Below, piece after piece: positions 1 to 8,069 of a stretch of 64,000 bases of DNA. The translations under genes and the position numbers were made by a program. A model generated the notes under the pieces. That model was not told the DNA's origin. It worked only from the letters and a program-made list of their open reading frames with translations, and did not search any database. Location: NCBI RefSeq assembly GCF_025244845.1, contig NZ_CP104264.1, forward strand, positions 434,001-498,000, in the 5' to 3' direction. How positions within the stretch are numbered: position 1 is the first letter of the stretch; each line of letters begins with the position of its first letter. Source of the stretch: Arthrobacter sp. zg-Y1171 (GTDB lineage Bacteria; Actinomycetota; Actinomycetes; Actinomycetales; Micrococcaceae).

Positions 1-76
1 TCAAAATGGCCGCGCATGACCGAGCCGTTCGGTGGCCGGCGGCAACGTCCCGCAGGGTCCGCCCCGGCCCCCGTGA
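1..76. other. window edge, non-coding
   Basis: Short GC-rich stretch downstream of the first gene's stop codon. I see no supported gene or clear terminator here. Confidence 0.4.
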
Positions 77-1642
77 TCAGCAGACCACGTTGTCCTGCGG
101 CACCGTTCCGTCCACGAAGTAGTCGTCCACCGTGTCTTCGATGCACTGGCTGCCGCGTCCGTACGCCGTATGTCCTTCGCCCTCCCACGTGACCAGTACC
201 GCGGATTCGAGCTGTGCAGCGAGCGCCTGGGACCATTCATAGGGGGTGGCGGGATCCCCGGTGGTTCCAATCACCAGGAGGTCCGCCGCACCGGCAGCCT
301 CAATGGGGTGCGGTTCATTCACCGGTCCGTGCGGCCACGCCTCGCAGGTGACCCCGCCGTAGGCCAGGTACTTGCCGATGGTGGGGGACGCCGCTTTAAG
401 TTCCAGGGCGTCGGCGGCCATCTGCGCATCATCGCTGGTCATGGGATAGTCCAGGCAGTTGACCGCGTTGAATGCCACGGTGCTGTTGGACCGGTACGTG
501 CCGTCTTCCGCACGGTCGGCACTGATGTCGGCCAGGCGGAGCATGTAGGTCGGGTCGCCGTCCAGGGCAGTCTCCAGGGCCTGCGAGAGCACCGGCCAGT
601 TGCCGTCGTCGTACAGCGGGAGAATGAAGCCGCTGACAAAGGTGGAGATGGTGACAACCCGCCCGTCGGCTGCCGTCATCGGACTCGCCTCGACGGAGGC
701 CAGCAGCTCCCGGATTGTTGCGATGCCTTCGTCGGCACTGCCTTCAAGCGGGCAGTTGCTGCCGGTCACGCAGTCCTCGACGTAGGCGCGGATGGCCTTT
801 TCGAACGCCGCGGCCTGGCCGAGGGTGATTTCCTCGTTGGTGGAGGCGGGGTCCAGGGCTCCGTCGAGCACCAGCCGCCCCGTCTTGTCTGGGAACAGTT
901 CGGCATAGCTGGCGCCGAGGTAGGTGCCGTAGGAGAAGCCGAGGTAGTTCAGCTTCTCGTCCCCGGCTATGGCCCGGAGGATGTCCATGTCGCGGGCAGC
1001 GCTGGCCGTGTCGACAAACCCAAGCAGCTCGCCGGTCTCTTCTGCACACGTATCGGCGAATTCCTTCGCGCTCAACCGCGAGGCGGTGAGCCCTTCGGGT
1101 GTGCTCGCGTCGATGTACTCGGCGCGGGCCTCATCCATTTCCTTGTCGCTCAGGCACTTCACCGGGGTGGAGCGGCCGACGCCGCGCGGGTCGAATCCGA
1201 GGATGTTGAAGTTCTCCCGCAGCCGGTCGCTGGTGACGTTTTCCAGCGACTGGAGTACCACGTCGTAACCGGATCCGCCCGGACCGCCCGGGTTGATGAG
1301 GATGGTGCCCTTGGCCTCCCCGTCGGCATCGGCCAGGATGGCTGACAATTCCACCGTCCCGGCGTCCGGGTCTGCGTAATTCATCGGGACCGTAATGGTG
1401 GCGCAGCGGAACTTCTCTTCGCACTCGGACCAGGTGACATCCTGGCTGTAGAACTCCTGCAGGTCCTCGGGCACGTCGCCAATCACGTCTGCCGGGGCGG
1501 TGGTGGAGGAGTCCCCGCCGCCGCTGCCTTCTGCGCCCGGTTCGGAGTCCGTGGTGCAGGCGGTGGAGGCCGCCAGCAGCACCACCGAGGCGGCGGCGGC
1601 GGCCAGCCGGGGGAAACGGCGGCGGGCAGTGGCGGTGGTCAT
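77..1642 (-). CDS. secreted alpha/beta-hydrolase lipoprotein (tripeptidyl aminopeptidase-like)
   Basis: 521 aa. The N-terminus has an Arg-rich n-region, a hydrophobic stretch and a lipobox (LAASTAC) with acylated Cys30, so it is probably anchored outside the membrane. A Ser/Thr/Gly-rich linker precedes an alpha/beta-hydrolase fold with the oxyanion motif NPGGPGGSG and a nucleophile elbow GFSYG (Ser237). The C-terminal part (GTTGDPATPYEWS, then GEGHTAYG with the catalytic His) matches the TAP-like C-terminal domain of the SlpD/SlpE tripeptidyl aminopeptidases of Streptomyces. Expected role: removal of N-terminal tripeptides from extracellular peptides. The start is supported by an AGGAG ribosome site 5-7 nt upstream. 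It lies 67 nt downstream of holB on the same strand and may be co-transcribed with tmk-holB. Substrate is not determinable from sequence; a lipase/esterase role is the main alternative. Confidence 0.85.
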   Translation of the reverse strand: MTTATARRRFPRLAAAAASVVLLAASTACTTDSEPGAEGSGGGDSSTTAPADVIGDVPEDLQEFYSQDVTWSECEEKFRCATITVPMNYADPDAGTVELSAILADADGEAKGTILINPGGPGGSGYDVVLQSLENVTSDRLRENFNILGFDPRGVGRSTPVKCLSDKEMDEARAEYIDASTPEGLTASRLSAKEFADTCAEETGELLGFVDTASAARDMDILRAIAGDEKLNYLGFSYGTYLGASYAELFPDKTGRLVLDGALDPASTNEEITLGQAAAFEKAIRAYVEDCVTGSNCPLEGSADEGIATIRELLASVEASPMTAADGRVVTISTFVSGFILPLYDDGNWPVLSQALETALDGDPTYMLRLADISADRAEDGTYRSNSTVAFNAVNCLDYPMTSDDAQMAADALELKAASPTIGKYLAYGGVTCEAWPHGPVNEPHPIEAAGAADLLVIGTTGDPATPYEWSQALAAQLESAVLVTWEGEGHTAYGRGSQCIEDTVDDYFVDGTVPQDNVVC

Positions 1643-1709
1643 TCTTACTCCTGGAGCGGCTAGGTGCGCGGACCAGCCGGGCTGGCGGAAGGCGGTGGAT
1701 AACTGGACA

Positions 1710-2852
1710 TTACAGCAGGCTCAGGGCCATCGCTTCGATGGCCAGCAACGGTGCCACATTCGTGGTCACCAGGCGGCGGCGCACGGTGTTGATCTCCTCC
1801 ATGCGCATCAGGGTCTGTTCCGGAGAGCCGTACGCGGCAAACTCGTCCAGCTCCCGGCGGAGTCCCTCGTTCACGAGGGGGCCGGCACTGCCCAGCTGGA
1901 TCATCAGCACGTCGCGGTAAAAGGAGAGCAGGTCAGTCAGCGCCCGGTCGAAATAGTCGTTCTTGGACCGCTTGGCCCGGCGCACCTGGTCTTCTTCGAG
2001 CCGTTTCACCTGGCTGCGCAGCGACGGCGGCAGGGTTCCGGTGGCGGGTGCGCCCAGGGAGGCGAGCAGTGCTTCCTTCTCGGCGGCGTCCCGCTGTTCA
2101 AAGGAACTGGTGGCTTCCGCTTCGGCCAGGGCCACGAGGTCCGCCGCGGCCTTCATGGCTCCGGAGACATTGCGCAGCGACAGGGGCAGCCGCACGATGC
2201 TTTCGCGGCGCTGCCGTGCGCCTTCGTCGGTGGCCAGGCGCTTGGCGACGCCGATGTGGCTCTGCGCGGCCCTCGCAGCATTGAGGGCCACGTCCGGGTC
2301 GATGCTGTCCCGCCGGATCAACAGTTCCGCTACATCCTCAACCGGCGGCAGCCGCAGCCCCACCGGACGGCACCTGGACCGGATGGTGACGAGGACATCG
2401 CCGGGGCTCGGGGCGCAGAGCAGCCAGATGGTCCGCGGCGGCGGCTCTTCAATGGCTTTGAGCAGCACGTTGGTGCTGCGCTCCTGCATCCGGTCGGCGT
2501 CCTCCACGATGATGACGCGCCAGCGGCCGGTGGACGGCTTGTCCTGGGCCTTCCGGACCAGTTCGCGGGCCTCATCGATGCTGATGGTGACCTTCTCCGT
2601 GGTGACGGAGGCGACGTCGGCGTGCGAGCCGGCCAGTACGGTCCGGCAGGCCTTGCACTCGCCGCAGCCCCGAAGCGCCGGGTCCTGCTGTTCGCAGACC
2701 AGTGCGGCAGCAAAAGCACGGGCGGCATTGGAACGGCCGGAACCGGGCGGGCCGGTGAACAGCCAGGCATGGTTGGGCCGGGCGTCCGCGGCACCGCGGC
2801 GCAACTGGGCCACTACCGGATCCTGCCCCTGCAGGTCATCCCACACGCTCAC
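1710..2852 (-). CDS. holB: DNA polymerase III subunit delta'
   Basis: 380 aa clamp-loader subunit of the replicative polymerase. The AAA+ N-terminal domain has a P-loop-like GPPGSGRS (residues 34-41) in which the usual Lys is Arg, as expected for a delta' subunit that does not hydrolyse ATP. A zinc-binding module with CGECKAC follows at about residue 62. The helix EDADRMQERSTNVLLKAIEEPP is the usual RFC-box region (given here as its hallmark, with the invariant E-D-A-D). The gene overlaps the upstream tmk by 4 nt (ATGA), a common actinobacterial tmk-holB pair. The C-terminal 150 residues are helical and less conserved. Start chosen because of the overlap with tmk. Confidence 0.93.
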   Translation of the reverse strand: MSVWDDLQGQDPVVAQLRRGAADARPNHAWLFTGPPGSGRSNAARAFAAALVCEQQDPALRGCGECKACRTVLAGSHADVASVTTEKVTISIDEARELVRKAQDKPSTGRWRVIIVEDADRMQERSTNVLLKAIEEPPPRTIWLLCAPSPGDVLVTIRSRCRPVGLRLPPVEDVAELLIRRDSIDPDVALNAARAAQSHIGVAKRLATDEGARQRRESIVRLPLSLRNVSGAMKAAADLVALAEAEATSSFEQRDAAEKEALLASLGAPATGTLPPSLRSQVKRLEEDQVRRAKRSKNDYFDRALTDLLSFYRDVLMIQLGSAGPLVNEGLRRELDEFAAYGSPEQTLMRMEEINTVRRRLVTTNVAPLLAIEAMALSLL

Positions 2853-3496
2853 GGCAGCAGCTTTTCCACGCGCCGCAGGATGGTTTCGGCCAGTTCATCC
2901 ACCGGACGGCCGGCGTCGAGCACCAGGTATCTCCCGGGAGCTGCCTGTGCGGCCTCAAGGAACGCCAGGCGGATCTGCAGGTGGAAGGCATCCGGTTCGG
3001 ACTCGAGCCGGTCCTCGGCGGCGTCGCCGGCGGTGCGGCGGTCCCGGCCGCGTTCAGGATCGACGTCGAGCAGGACGGTGAGGTCCGGCTCCAAGCCTCC
3101 GGTAGCCCAGTCATTCAGTGTTCGGACAGCGTCCGTGCCGAGCTGCCGGCCGGCACCCTGGTACGCAATGGAACTGTCGACATAGCGGTCGCAGACCACC
3201 ACGGTTCCGGCGGCGAGGGCCGGCTCGATGACCTGTTGGACGTGTGCGGCACGGGAGGCGGCGAAGATCAGCGCCTCGGTACGTGCGTCGATGTCGCCGT
3301 TGCCGTGTTCAAGCACCAGCGCGCGCAGCTGCTCGCCTACGGGGGTGCCGCCTGGTTCACGGGTGCGCAGGACCGTACGGCCGGTCTCCTGCAGTGCGGC
3401 GGCCAGCCGCTGCGCCTGGGTGGATTTCCCGGCACCGTCTCCGCCCTCCATGGCAATGAACAGGCCGCGGGTTTCGGGGAGATTAGAATTGCTCAC
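2849..3496 (-). CDS. tmk: thymidylate kinase (dTMP kinase)
   Basis: 215 aa, normal length for the family. Phosphorylates dTMP to dTDP with ATP in the cytoplasm, on the way to dTTP. P-loop EGGDGAGKST at residues 17-26, the DR(Y/H) motif in CDRYVDSSIAYQG near residue 100, and a LID region rich in Arg (ERGRDRR). GTG start. A TAGGCT -10 hexamer lies 6 nt before this GTG with no Shine-Dalgarno between them, so the mRNA is probably leaderless. First gene of a tmk-holB operon (4 nt overlap), possibly extending into the aminopeptidase-like gene. Confidence 0.95.
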   Translation of the reverse strand: MSNSNLPETRGLFIAMEGGDGAGKSTQAQRLAAALQETGRTVLRTREPGGTPVGEQLRALVLEHGNGDIDARTEALIFAASRAAHVQQVIEPALAAGTVVVCDRYVDSSIAYQGAGRQLGTDAVRTLNDWATGGLEPDLTVLLDVDPERGRDRRTAGDAAEDRLESEPDAFHLQIRLAFLEAAQAAPGRYLVLDAGRPVDELAETILRRVEKLLP

Positions 3497-3502
3497 CCGC
3501 CT

Positions 3503-3508
3503 AGCCTA
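3503..3508 (-). promoter_or_regulatory. -10 element of tmk (leaderless)
   Basis: TAGGCT on the minus strand, 6 nt before the GTG of tmk. No ribosome-binding site between the two. No good -35 hexamer seen. Confidence 0.5.
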
Positions 3509-3594
3509 CCTAGTCCGGCTGGGAGGCCGGTGCGGCGGGCGAACGGTCACGGACACCGTCCGACGGCAGCGGCCGGCCGGTCCGTCCGGCGGTC

Positions 3595-3600
3595 TAGGCT
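3595..3600 (+). promoter_or_regulatory. -10 element of the transsulfuration-type gene (leaderless)
   Basis: TAGGCT ending 7 nt before the ATG at 3608. It and the tmk -10 element face away from each other across 86 nt, giving a compact divergent promoter region. Confidence 0.5.
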
Positions 3601-3607
3601 GTTCCTT

Positions 3608-4753
3608 ATGAGCCACATTCCGCAGCATGGGCACGCCGTTTCCCCCGATACCCTCGTTGTCTCCGCGGGCCGCCCTCCCCGCGAGCACGATGCCCCGGTG
3701 AATCCGCCCATCGTGCTGTCCTCTACCTACTTCGGCTCGGGCACGCCCGTTCCGGGGGAGCGCGGCTACGGCCGGTACTCCAACCCCACCTGGGATCCCT
3801 TCGAGCAGGCGCTCGCCGAGCTCGAAGGCGCTGACCTTCCCGCATTGGTCTTCGGCTCCGGGCTGGCGTCCGTGATGGCTGCCCTGTCCCTGGTTCCCGC
3901 CGGCGGTGTGGTGGTGATGCCGCGGCACAGCTACCAGGGATCATTGCTGCTGGCAGCGGAGGAGGCAGCGAACGGCCGGTTTTCCGTGCGCACCGTGGAT
4001 ATTGCCGAAACACAGGACGTCATAACGCAGCTCGACGGCGCTTCGCTGCTCTGGGTGGAGAGCCCCACGAATCCCATGCTGGAGGTTGCCGACATCGCGG
4101 CGCTGGCCGAGGCGGCGCACGCTGCCGGTGCGCTGGTGGTAGCGGACAACACGTTCTCCACGCCGCTGGTGACGCGGCCCCTGGAACTGGGCGCCGACGT
4201 CGTCGTCCACTCGGTGACGAAATACCTGGCCGGACACTCCGACGTCGTCCTGGGGGCGGCCGTGACATCCGACCCCGATCTGCGGGACCGCCTGCTCCGT
4301 TACCGCTCGCTGCACGGAGCCGTGGCCGGTCCGTTCGAAGTGTGGCTGGCACTGCGCGGCCTACGCACACTGGCTCTGCGGATGGAGCGCTCGCAGGCCA
4401 CCGCCATGGAGCTAGCCCGCCGGCTGCAGGCACTTCCGCAGGTGGAAAACGTGCGTTATCCGGGCCTGCCCGGGGACCCGGGGCACCGCCGTGCCGCCGC
4501 GCAGATGTCGGGCTTTGGATCTGTCCTGTGCATCGAAGTTGCCGGCGGAGCCGCTGCGGCGGAGAAGGTCGCCGTAGCCGTGGAACTGTGGCTGCCGGCC
4601 ACCTCGCTCGGCGGCGTGGAGTCGCTGATCGAACGGCGGCGCCGCCAGCCAGGGGAGCCGCACACCGTTCCGGAGGGGCTGCTGCGGCTTTCCGTTGGCA
4701 TCGAGAATGTTGACGACCTCTGGAGGGACCTAGAGCGGGCACTTACACGGTAG
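3608..4753 (+). CDS. PLP-dependent Cys/Met metabolism enzyme (cystathionine gamma-synthase/lyase family)
   Basis: 381 aa from the ATG at 3608; the open frame runs further upstream, but ATG plus the TAGGCT element 7 nt before it fix the start. Fold type I aminotransferase-like enzyme: substrate loop PPIVLSSTYFG near residue 33, YGRYSNPTW near 55, FGSGLASV near 85, ESPTNPMLEV near 140, and the PLP lysine K205 in HSVTKYLAGHSD. The C-terminal motif SLGGVESLIERR followed by LLRLSVGIENVDDL is typical of the family. It may act as cystathionine gamma-lyase, gamma-synthase or methionine gamma-lyase; the sequence alone does not settle this. At 381 aa it is of normal length. It lies upstream of a DUF2516 gene whose promoter element overlaps its stop codon. 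Confidence 0.88.
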   Translation: MSHIPQHGHAVSPDTLVVSAGRPPREHDAPVNPPIVLSSTYFGSGTPVPGERGYGRYSNPTWDPFEQALAELEGADLPALVFGSGLASVMAALSLVPAGGVVVMPRHSYQGSLLLAAEEAANGRFSVRTVDIAETQDVITQLDGASLLWVESPTNPMLEVADIAALAEAAHAAGALVVADNTFSTPLVTRPLELGADVVVHSVTKYLAGHSDVVLGAAVTSDPDLRDRLLRYRSLHGAVAGPFEVWLALRGLRTLALRMERSQATAMELARRLQALPQVENVRYPGLPGDPGHRRAAAQMSGFGSVLCIEVAGGAAAAEKVAVAVELWLPATSLGGVESLIERRRRQPGEPHTVPEGLLRLSVGIENVDDLWRDLERALTR

Positions 4754-4756
4754 GCT
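4751..4756 (+). promoter_or_regulatory. -10 element of the DUF2516 gene, overlapping a stop codon
   Basis: TAGGCT whose first three bases are the TAG stop of the preceding gene; the GTG of the next gene follows after 6 nt. Confidence 0.45.
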
Positions 4757-4762
4757 AGCGCT

Positions 4763-5095
4763 GTGGCCCTAATGATCATGATTCAGTACTACCTCTACCT
4801 GGTGCTCGGCATAGTGGCGCTGGGCATTGAGCTCTGGGCGCTGCTGGACTGTGCGCGGCGCAAGCCCGCCGACTTTGAGCGTGCCTACAAGCGGACCAAG
4901 GGATTCTGGCTGGGCCTCACGGGCGGAGCAGCCGCCGTCGGCGTGCTGTCTGCACTGGTGCCGTCACTGAGCCTGATCCTGTTCCAGCTGGCAGCCGTGA
5001 TTGCGGCCTGCGTGTACCTCGCGGATGTGAAGCCTGCCATCGGCAGCTCCCGCGGCCGCGGCAACAGCAACCAGGGCCCGTACGGCCCCTGGTAG
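4763..5095 (+). CDS. DUF2516 family membrane protein
   Basis: 110 aa. Three hydrophobic segments at about residues 6-27, 48-68 and 70-90, with the conserved ELWALLDCARRKP and F.RA.KRTKGFWLGLT signatures of the actinobacterial DUF2516 family, and a Gly/Ser/Asn-rich C-terminal tail. Function unknown. Starts with GTG 6 nt after a TAGGCT element; an ATG at 4772 is an alternative. Only 9 nt separate it from the previous stop codon. Confidence 0.8.
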   Translation: MALMIMIQYYLYLVLGIVALGIELWALLDCARRKPADFERAYKRTKGFWLGLTGGAAAVGVLSALVPSLSLILFQLAAVIAACVYLADVKPAIGSSRGRGNSNQGPYGPW

Positions 5096-5119
5096 CCACC
5101 GATAAACCGCTGACTTTCA

Positions 5120-5161
5120 GTCCGCCCCGGACCGACCCTGCCAGGGTTGTCCGGGGCGGAC
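5120..5161. terminator. hairpin between convergent genes
   Basis: Perfect 13-bp stem GTCCGCCCCGGAC / GTCCGGGGCGGAC around a loop that itself contains ACCCT/AGGGT. It sits between the DUF2516 gene (+) and the methyltransferase (-) and could serve both. No T tract. Confidence 0.6.
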
Positions 5162-5235
5162 CTCGTTAACCGGCGGTTCGGCGTTATCCGGCCGTTCGGC
5201 GCAGCCGTTCCGGTGGCGGGGTGGCGGGTTTGCGG

Positions 5236-6030
5236 TTACGAGGGCCGGACGGCGTCCCAGGCCACGGTGATTTCGCCCAGCCGCCACCGGGACGGCCCGG
5301 TCAGCAGGGGCACCCCGCCTGCCTTTAGCGCGCTGCACATCGCCAGCCAGCGATGCCGGTTGCCGTAGGAGGCCATCGGTGCGGCTTCCTCCCACGCCCG
5401 GTCCATGGCCTGGAGGAAAGCATGCACCCGCTCCCCGGGAACATTGCGGTGGATCAGCGCTTTGGGCAGGCGTTCGGCAACATCGGACGGGCGCTCGAAC
5501 GCGCCGAACCGCAGCGAAATGCTCAGCGAAACCGGGCCGGAGGCGTCCATTTCCACCCAGGTGGCACGCCGGCCGATTTCGTCGCAGGTGCCGTCCACGA
5601 AAATCCCTCCCGGTGCCAGCCGCGAGCAGACCATGTCCCAGTGCTGCGCATAGTCCTCCTCCGCGTACTGGCGCAGCACGTTAAAGGCGCGGACCATCAC
5701 CGGGCGGCGTCCGTCCACGGGCAGTTCGAAGCCGCCCTGGCGGAAGCTCAGGCCCTCTCGTTCCAGCGGTTTGGCCGCCAGGACGCGGGCCGGGTCGATT
5801 TCAATCCCCATGACTTCCACATCCGCCCGCACCCGCCCGAGGCGGCCATGGAGTTCGACGGCGGTGGTAGGCGCGGCGCCGTAACCCAGATCCACGATCA
5901 ACGGATCAGCGGCCTGCCGCAGACGCCACCGTGCCGGTCCGGCCAGCCAGCGGTCCACCCGTCGGAGCCGGTTGGGATTTGTAGTGCCCCTGGTCACAGT
6001 TCCTACGGGTTTTAGCGGTTTTTGCACCAC
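5236..6030 (-). CDS. class I SAM-dependent methyltransferase, function unknown
   Basis: 264 aa. The N-terminus is basic. SAM-binding motif I VDLGYGAAPTT lies near residue 46, motif II near GIEIDP (about 76), and a motif IV-like stretch LAPGGIFVDGTCDE near 140. Residue VDLGYG (Tyr in place of the usual Gly-X-Gly pattern) is typical of a small actinobacterial family without known substrate. Two consecutive GTG codons open the frame (6030 and 6027); the second lies 6 nt after a TAGCAT -10 element and is the likelier start if the mRNA is leaderless. No partner gene suggests a substrate. Confidence 0.75.
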   Translation of the reverse strand: MVQKPLKPVGTVTRGTTNPNRLRRVDRWLAGPARWRLRQAADPLIVDLGYGAAPTTAVELHGRLGRVRADVEVMGIEIDPARVLAAKPLEREGLSFRQGGFELPVDGRRPVMVRAFNVLRQYAEEDYAQHWDMVCSRLAPGGIFVDGTCDEIGRRATWVEMDASGPVSLSISLRFGAFERPSDVAERLPKALIHRNVPGERVHAFLQAMDRAWEEAAPMASYGNRHRWLAMCSALKAGGVPLLTGPSRWRLGEITVAWDAVRPS

Positions 6031-6358
6031 ACAATGCTAGCGGGCGCAAGGGGATGCCCCTGACCGAGGGGGCCCCGAACCCGCGGGTGCCGGGACTCGA
6101 TGGACGCCGGGGGTGCGGCTGAGCCGCAGCTTGTGGACGGAGGATCCCACCCAGTGGTGCGGCTGCGGCCAAAGGGGTCCCAGGAGAAACAGCAGCACCA
6201 TCCGGTGGGATCCCGTGCACGCCGCCCGGAGGGTCCCCGCCTGATACCCGCGTCATCTGCTCAGTAGATTTCCGGCCCCGCGTTCGGGCCCCGCTCATCT
6301 GCCCGGCTAAAGGGCCGCCGCCCTCCCTGCCCGGTACGCACTCCGATACCATGCTTAT
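6031..6358. other. 328-nt intergenic region between methyltransferase and gpmA
   Basis: Holds the divergent promoters of both genes at its ends and, in the middle (6142-6213), an imperfect inverted repeat: GGATCCCACC at 6142-6151 pairs with GGTGGGATCC at 6204-6213, and GGTGCGGCTG nearly pairs with CAGCAGCACC inside it. No convincing ORF. Confidence 0.5.
6347..6352 (+). promoter_or_regulatory. -10 element of gpmA (leaderless)
   Basis: TACCAT ending 6 nt before the gpmA ATG; no Shine-Dalgarno upstream of the start. Confidence 0.45.
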
Positions 6359-7111
6359 ATGACCTACAAACTGATCCTTCTGCGCCACGGGCAGAGTGAA
6401 TGGAATGAAAAGAACCTCTTCACGGGCTGGGTGGACGTGGATCTGACGGACCTCGGACGTGAGGAAGCCCTCCGCGGCGGGCAGCTGCTGGTTGAGAACA
6501 ACGTTCTCCCGGACATCCTCTACACCTCCCGGCTCCAGCGGGCCATCAACACGGCGAACCTGGCCCTGGGCGCGGCTGACCGCATCTGGATCGACGTCAA
6601 GCGCAGCTGGCGCCTGAACGAGCGGCACTACGGCGCACTGCAGGGCAAGGACAAGGCACAGACCCTGGCCGAGTACGGCGAGGAACAGTTCATGCTCTGG
6701 CGCCGTTCCTACGACACCCCGCCGCCGCCCCTGCCGGATGACAGTGATTTCTCCCAGGCCCACGATCCCCGTTACGCGGACCTGGCCCCCGATGAACTGC
6801 CGCGCACCGAGTGCCTCAAGGACGTCCTGGAACGGTTCCTGCCGTACTGGGAGTCGGACATCTCCAAGGACATCCGTACCGGCAAGACGGTGATGATTGC
6901 CGCGCACGGCAACTCCCTGCGTGCGCTGGTCAAGCATCTGGACGGGATCAGCGACGCCGATATCGCCGCCGTGAACATCCCCACCGGCATCCCGCTGGTG
7001 TACGAACTCGATGAGGACCTGAAGCCGGTCAAGGCCGGCGGAACCTACCTCGATCCTGAGGCCGCCGCCGCTTCCATCAAGGCCGTGGCGAACCAGGGCA
7101 AGAAGAAGTAG
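6359..7111 (+). CDS. gpmA: 2,3-bisphosphoglycerate-dependent phosphoglycerate mutase
   Basis: 250 aa, usual dPGM length. Interconverts 3- and 2-phosphoglycerate in glycolysis/gluconeogenesis. The phospho-histidine is H10 in [10 protein letters not shown], followed by [11 protein letters not shown] and E ligands are in TSRLQRAI and [11 protein letters not shown], the second His in [10 protein letters not shown]. The residues [10 protein letters not shown] near the C-terminus are also typical. It lies near phoU and senX3-regX3; gpm1 is also adjacent to senX3-regX3 in Mycobacterium tuberculosis. A strong intrinsic terminator follows. Confidence 0.96.
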   Translation: MTYKLILLRHGQSEWNEKNLFTGWVDVDLTDLGREEALRGGQLLVENNVLPDILYTSRLQRAINTANLALGAADRIWIDVKRSWRLNERHYGALQGKDKAQTLAEYGEEQFMLWRRSYDTPPPPLPDDSDFSQAHDPRYADLAPDELPRTECLKDVLERFLPYWESDISKDIRTGKTVMIAAHGNSLRALVKHLDGISDADIAAVNIPTGIPLVYELDEDLKPVKAGGTYLDPEAAAASIKAVANQGKKK

Positions 7112-7146
7112 CACCTGCGGCCGGCGGCATTAATCCCGGCCATGAG

Positions 7147-7180
7147 AAAGGGCGGTCCCCACGCGGGGACCGCCCTTTTA
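7147..7180. terminator. intrinsic terminator after gpmA
   Basis: Stem AAAGGGCGGTCCCC / GGGGACCGCCCTTT with a 4-nt loop and T run. Its symmetry lets it work for gpmA (+) and for phoU (-). Confidence 0.85.
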
Positions 7181-7210
7181 TGCTCTAAGCCGGTAGCTGA
7201 GTCGCCGCCG

Positions 7211-7873
7211 CTACACGCCTGACTCGGACAGCGGATGCCATTCACCGGTAACGAGGTAGTTGACCTTGCGGGTGACGGAAACCCCGTGGTCCGCAAAGCG
7301 CTCGAAGTAGCGGCTGGCGAGGGTCAGGTCCACCGTGCTCACGGCGGGAACGTTCCAGTCCGGGGAGGCAATGGACTTGAAAACCCCGGCGTGCAGTTCG
7401 TTGATCCGGCTGTTGGCCTCGTAGATGTCCTTGCTCATCTCCAGGTTGCGCGTCTCCAGCAGTTCGGTCAGCTGTTCGGAAATGCGGATGTCCAGCTGCG
7501 CCATCTCGCGGAAGGTCTGCACCATGTTGTCCGGCACCACGTTGGCCGGGTACCGCAGGCGCGCCAGCTGGGCTATGTGCCGGGCCAGGTCACCCATGCG
7601 TTCCAGCGAGGCGCTCATGCGCAGTGATCCGACGATCATGCGCAGGTCACTGGCAACCGGCCCCTGCAGGGCGAGAACGTCGATGGCACGCTCATCCAGG
7701 TCATTCTGCAGGAAGTCGATCCGCGCGTCTGCAGCGATGACGTCCTGCGCGAGTTCGATATCGGCGCCTTCAAAGGCGAGCGTCGCTTTGCGCATCGCCT
7801 CCGTTACCAGCTGGGATATCTGGGTCAGTTCTTCACCGATTTGATGAAGCTCGGCCTGGAAAACCTTGCGCAC
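7211..7873 (-). CDS. phoU: phosphate signalling complex protein PhoU
   Basis: 220 aa, all-helical, with two tandem PhoU repeats of about 100 residues; the metal-binding patterns are visible as ERMGDLARHIAQLA (about residues 90-103) and RYFERFADHGVSVTRKV (about 190-206). PhoU links the Pst phosphate transporter to the phosphate-sensing kinase and keeps the system off when phosphate is plentiful. It is transcribed divergently from senX3 across 196 nt that contain phased repeats, which fits joint control by RegX3. No pst genes are in the window. Confidence 0.93.
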   Translation of the reverse strand: MRKVFQAELHQIGEELTQISQLVTEAMRKATLAFEGADIELAQDVIAADARIDFLQNDLDERAIDVLALQGPVASDLRMIVGSLRMSASLERMGDLARHIAQLARLRYPANVVPDNMVQTFREMAQLDIRISEQLTELLETRNLEMSKDIYEANSRINELHAGVFKSIASPDWNVPAVSTVDLTLASRYFERFADHGVSVTRKVNYLVTGEWHPLSESGV

Positions 7874-7976
7874 TGAAGGGTCCTCTCAAAAGCGGGTGGA
7901 TCGTATGGGATCTGCGGAACGGTGCGGCCCGGCGCTTCCTGCGCCTACGGCCGCTCCTGCAGGATGTCAGTCGGGG

Positions 7977-8016
7977 GTGAACCACACTGGCCCCTTAGAT
8001 GAACGTTAGTTTAACG
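7977..8016 (+). promoter_or_regulatory. candidate RegX3 (Pho-box-like) operator
   Basis: Three heptamers GTGAACC (7977), ATGAACG (7999) and TTTAACG (8010) spaced 22 and 11 bp apart, one face of the helix, with the slot at 7988 not conserved. The first is the reverse complement of the GTTCAC-type unit known from Streptomyces Pho boxes. Located between phoU and senX3. Confidence 0.4.
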
Positions 8017-8063
8017 AATGGTCCAAAGCCACCGGCTTTCCTTCCCGGTCTCGAAGACCGGCC

Positions 8064-8069
8064 TAAGCT
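8064..8069 (+). promoter_or_regulatory. -10 element of senX3
   Basis: TAAGCT immediately before the ATG at 8070. Transcription would then begin near 8076, where an in-frame GTG stands, so the true start may be that GTG. Confidence 0.4.

Noticed and set aside
1500..3185. Long plus-strand ORF opposite holB
   Set aside because: Antisense shadow of a well-supported gene in GC-rich DNA; no ribosome site or domain.
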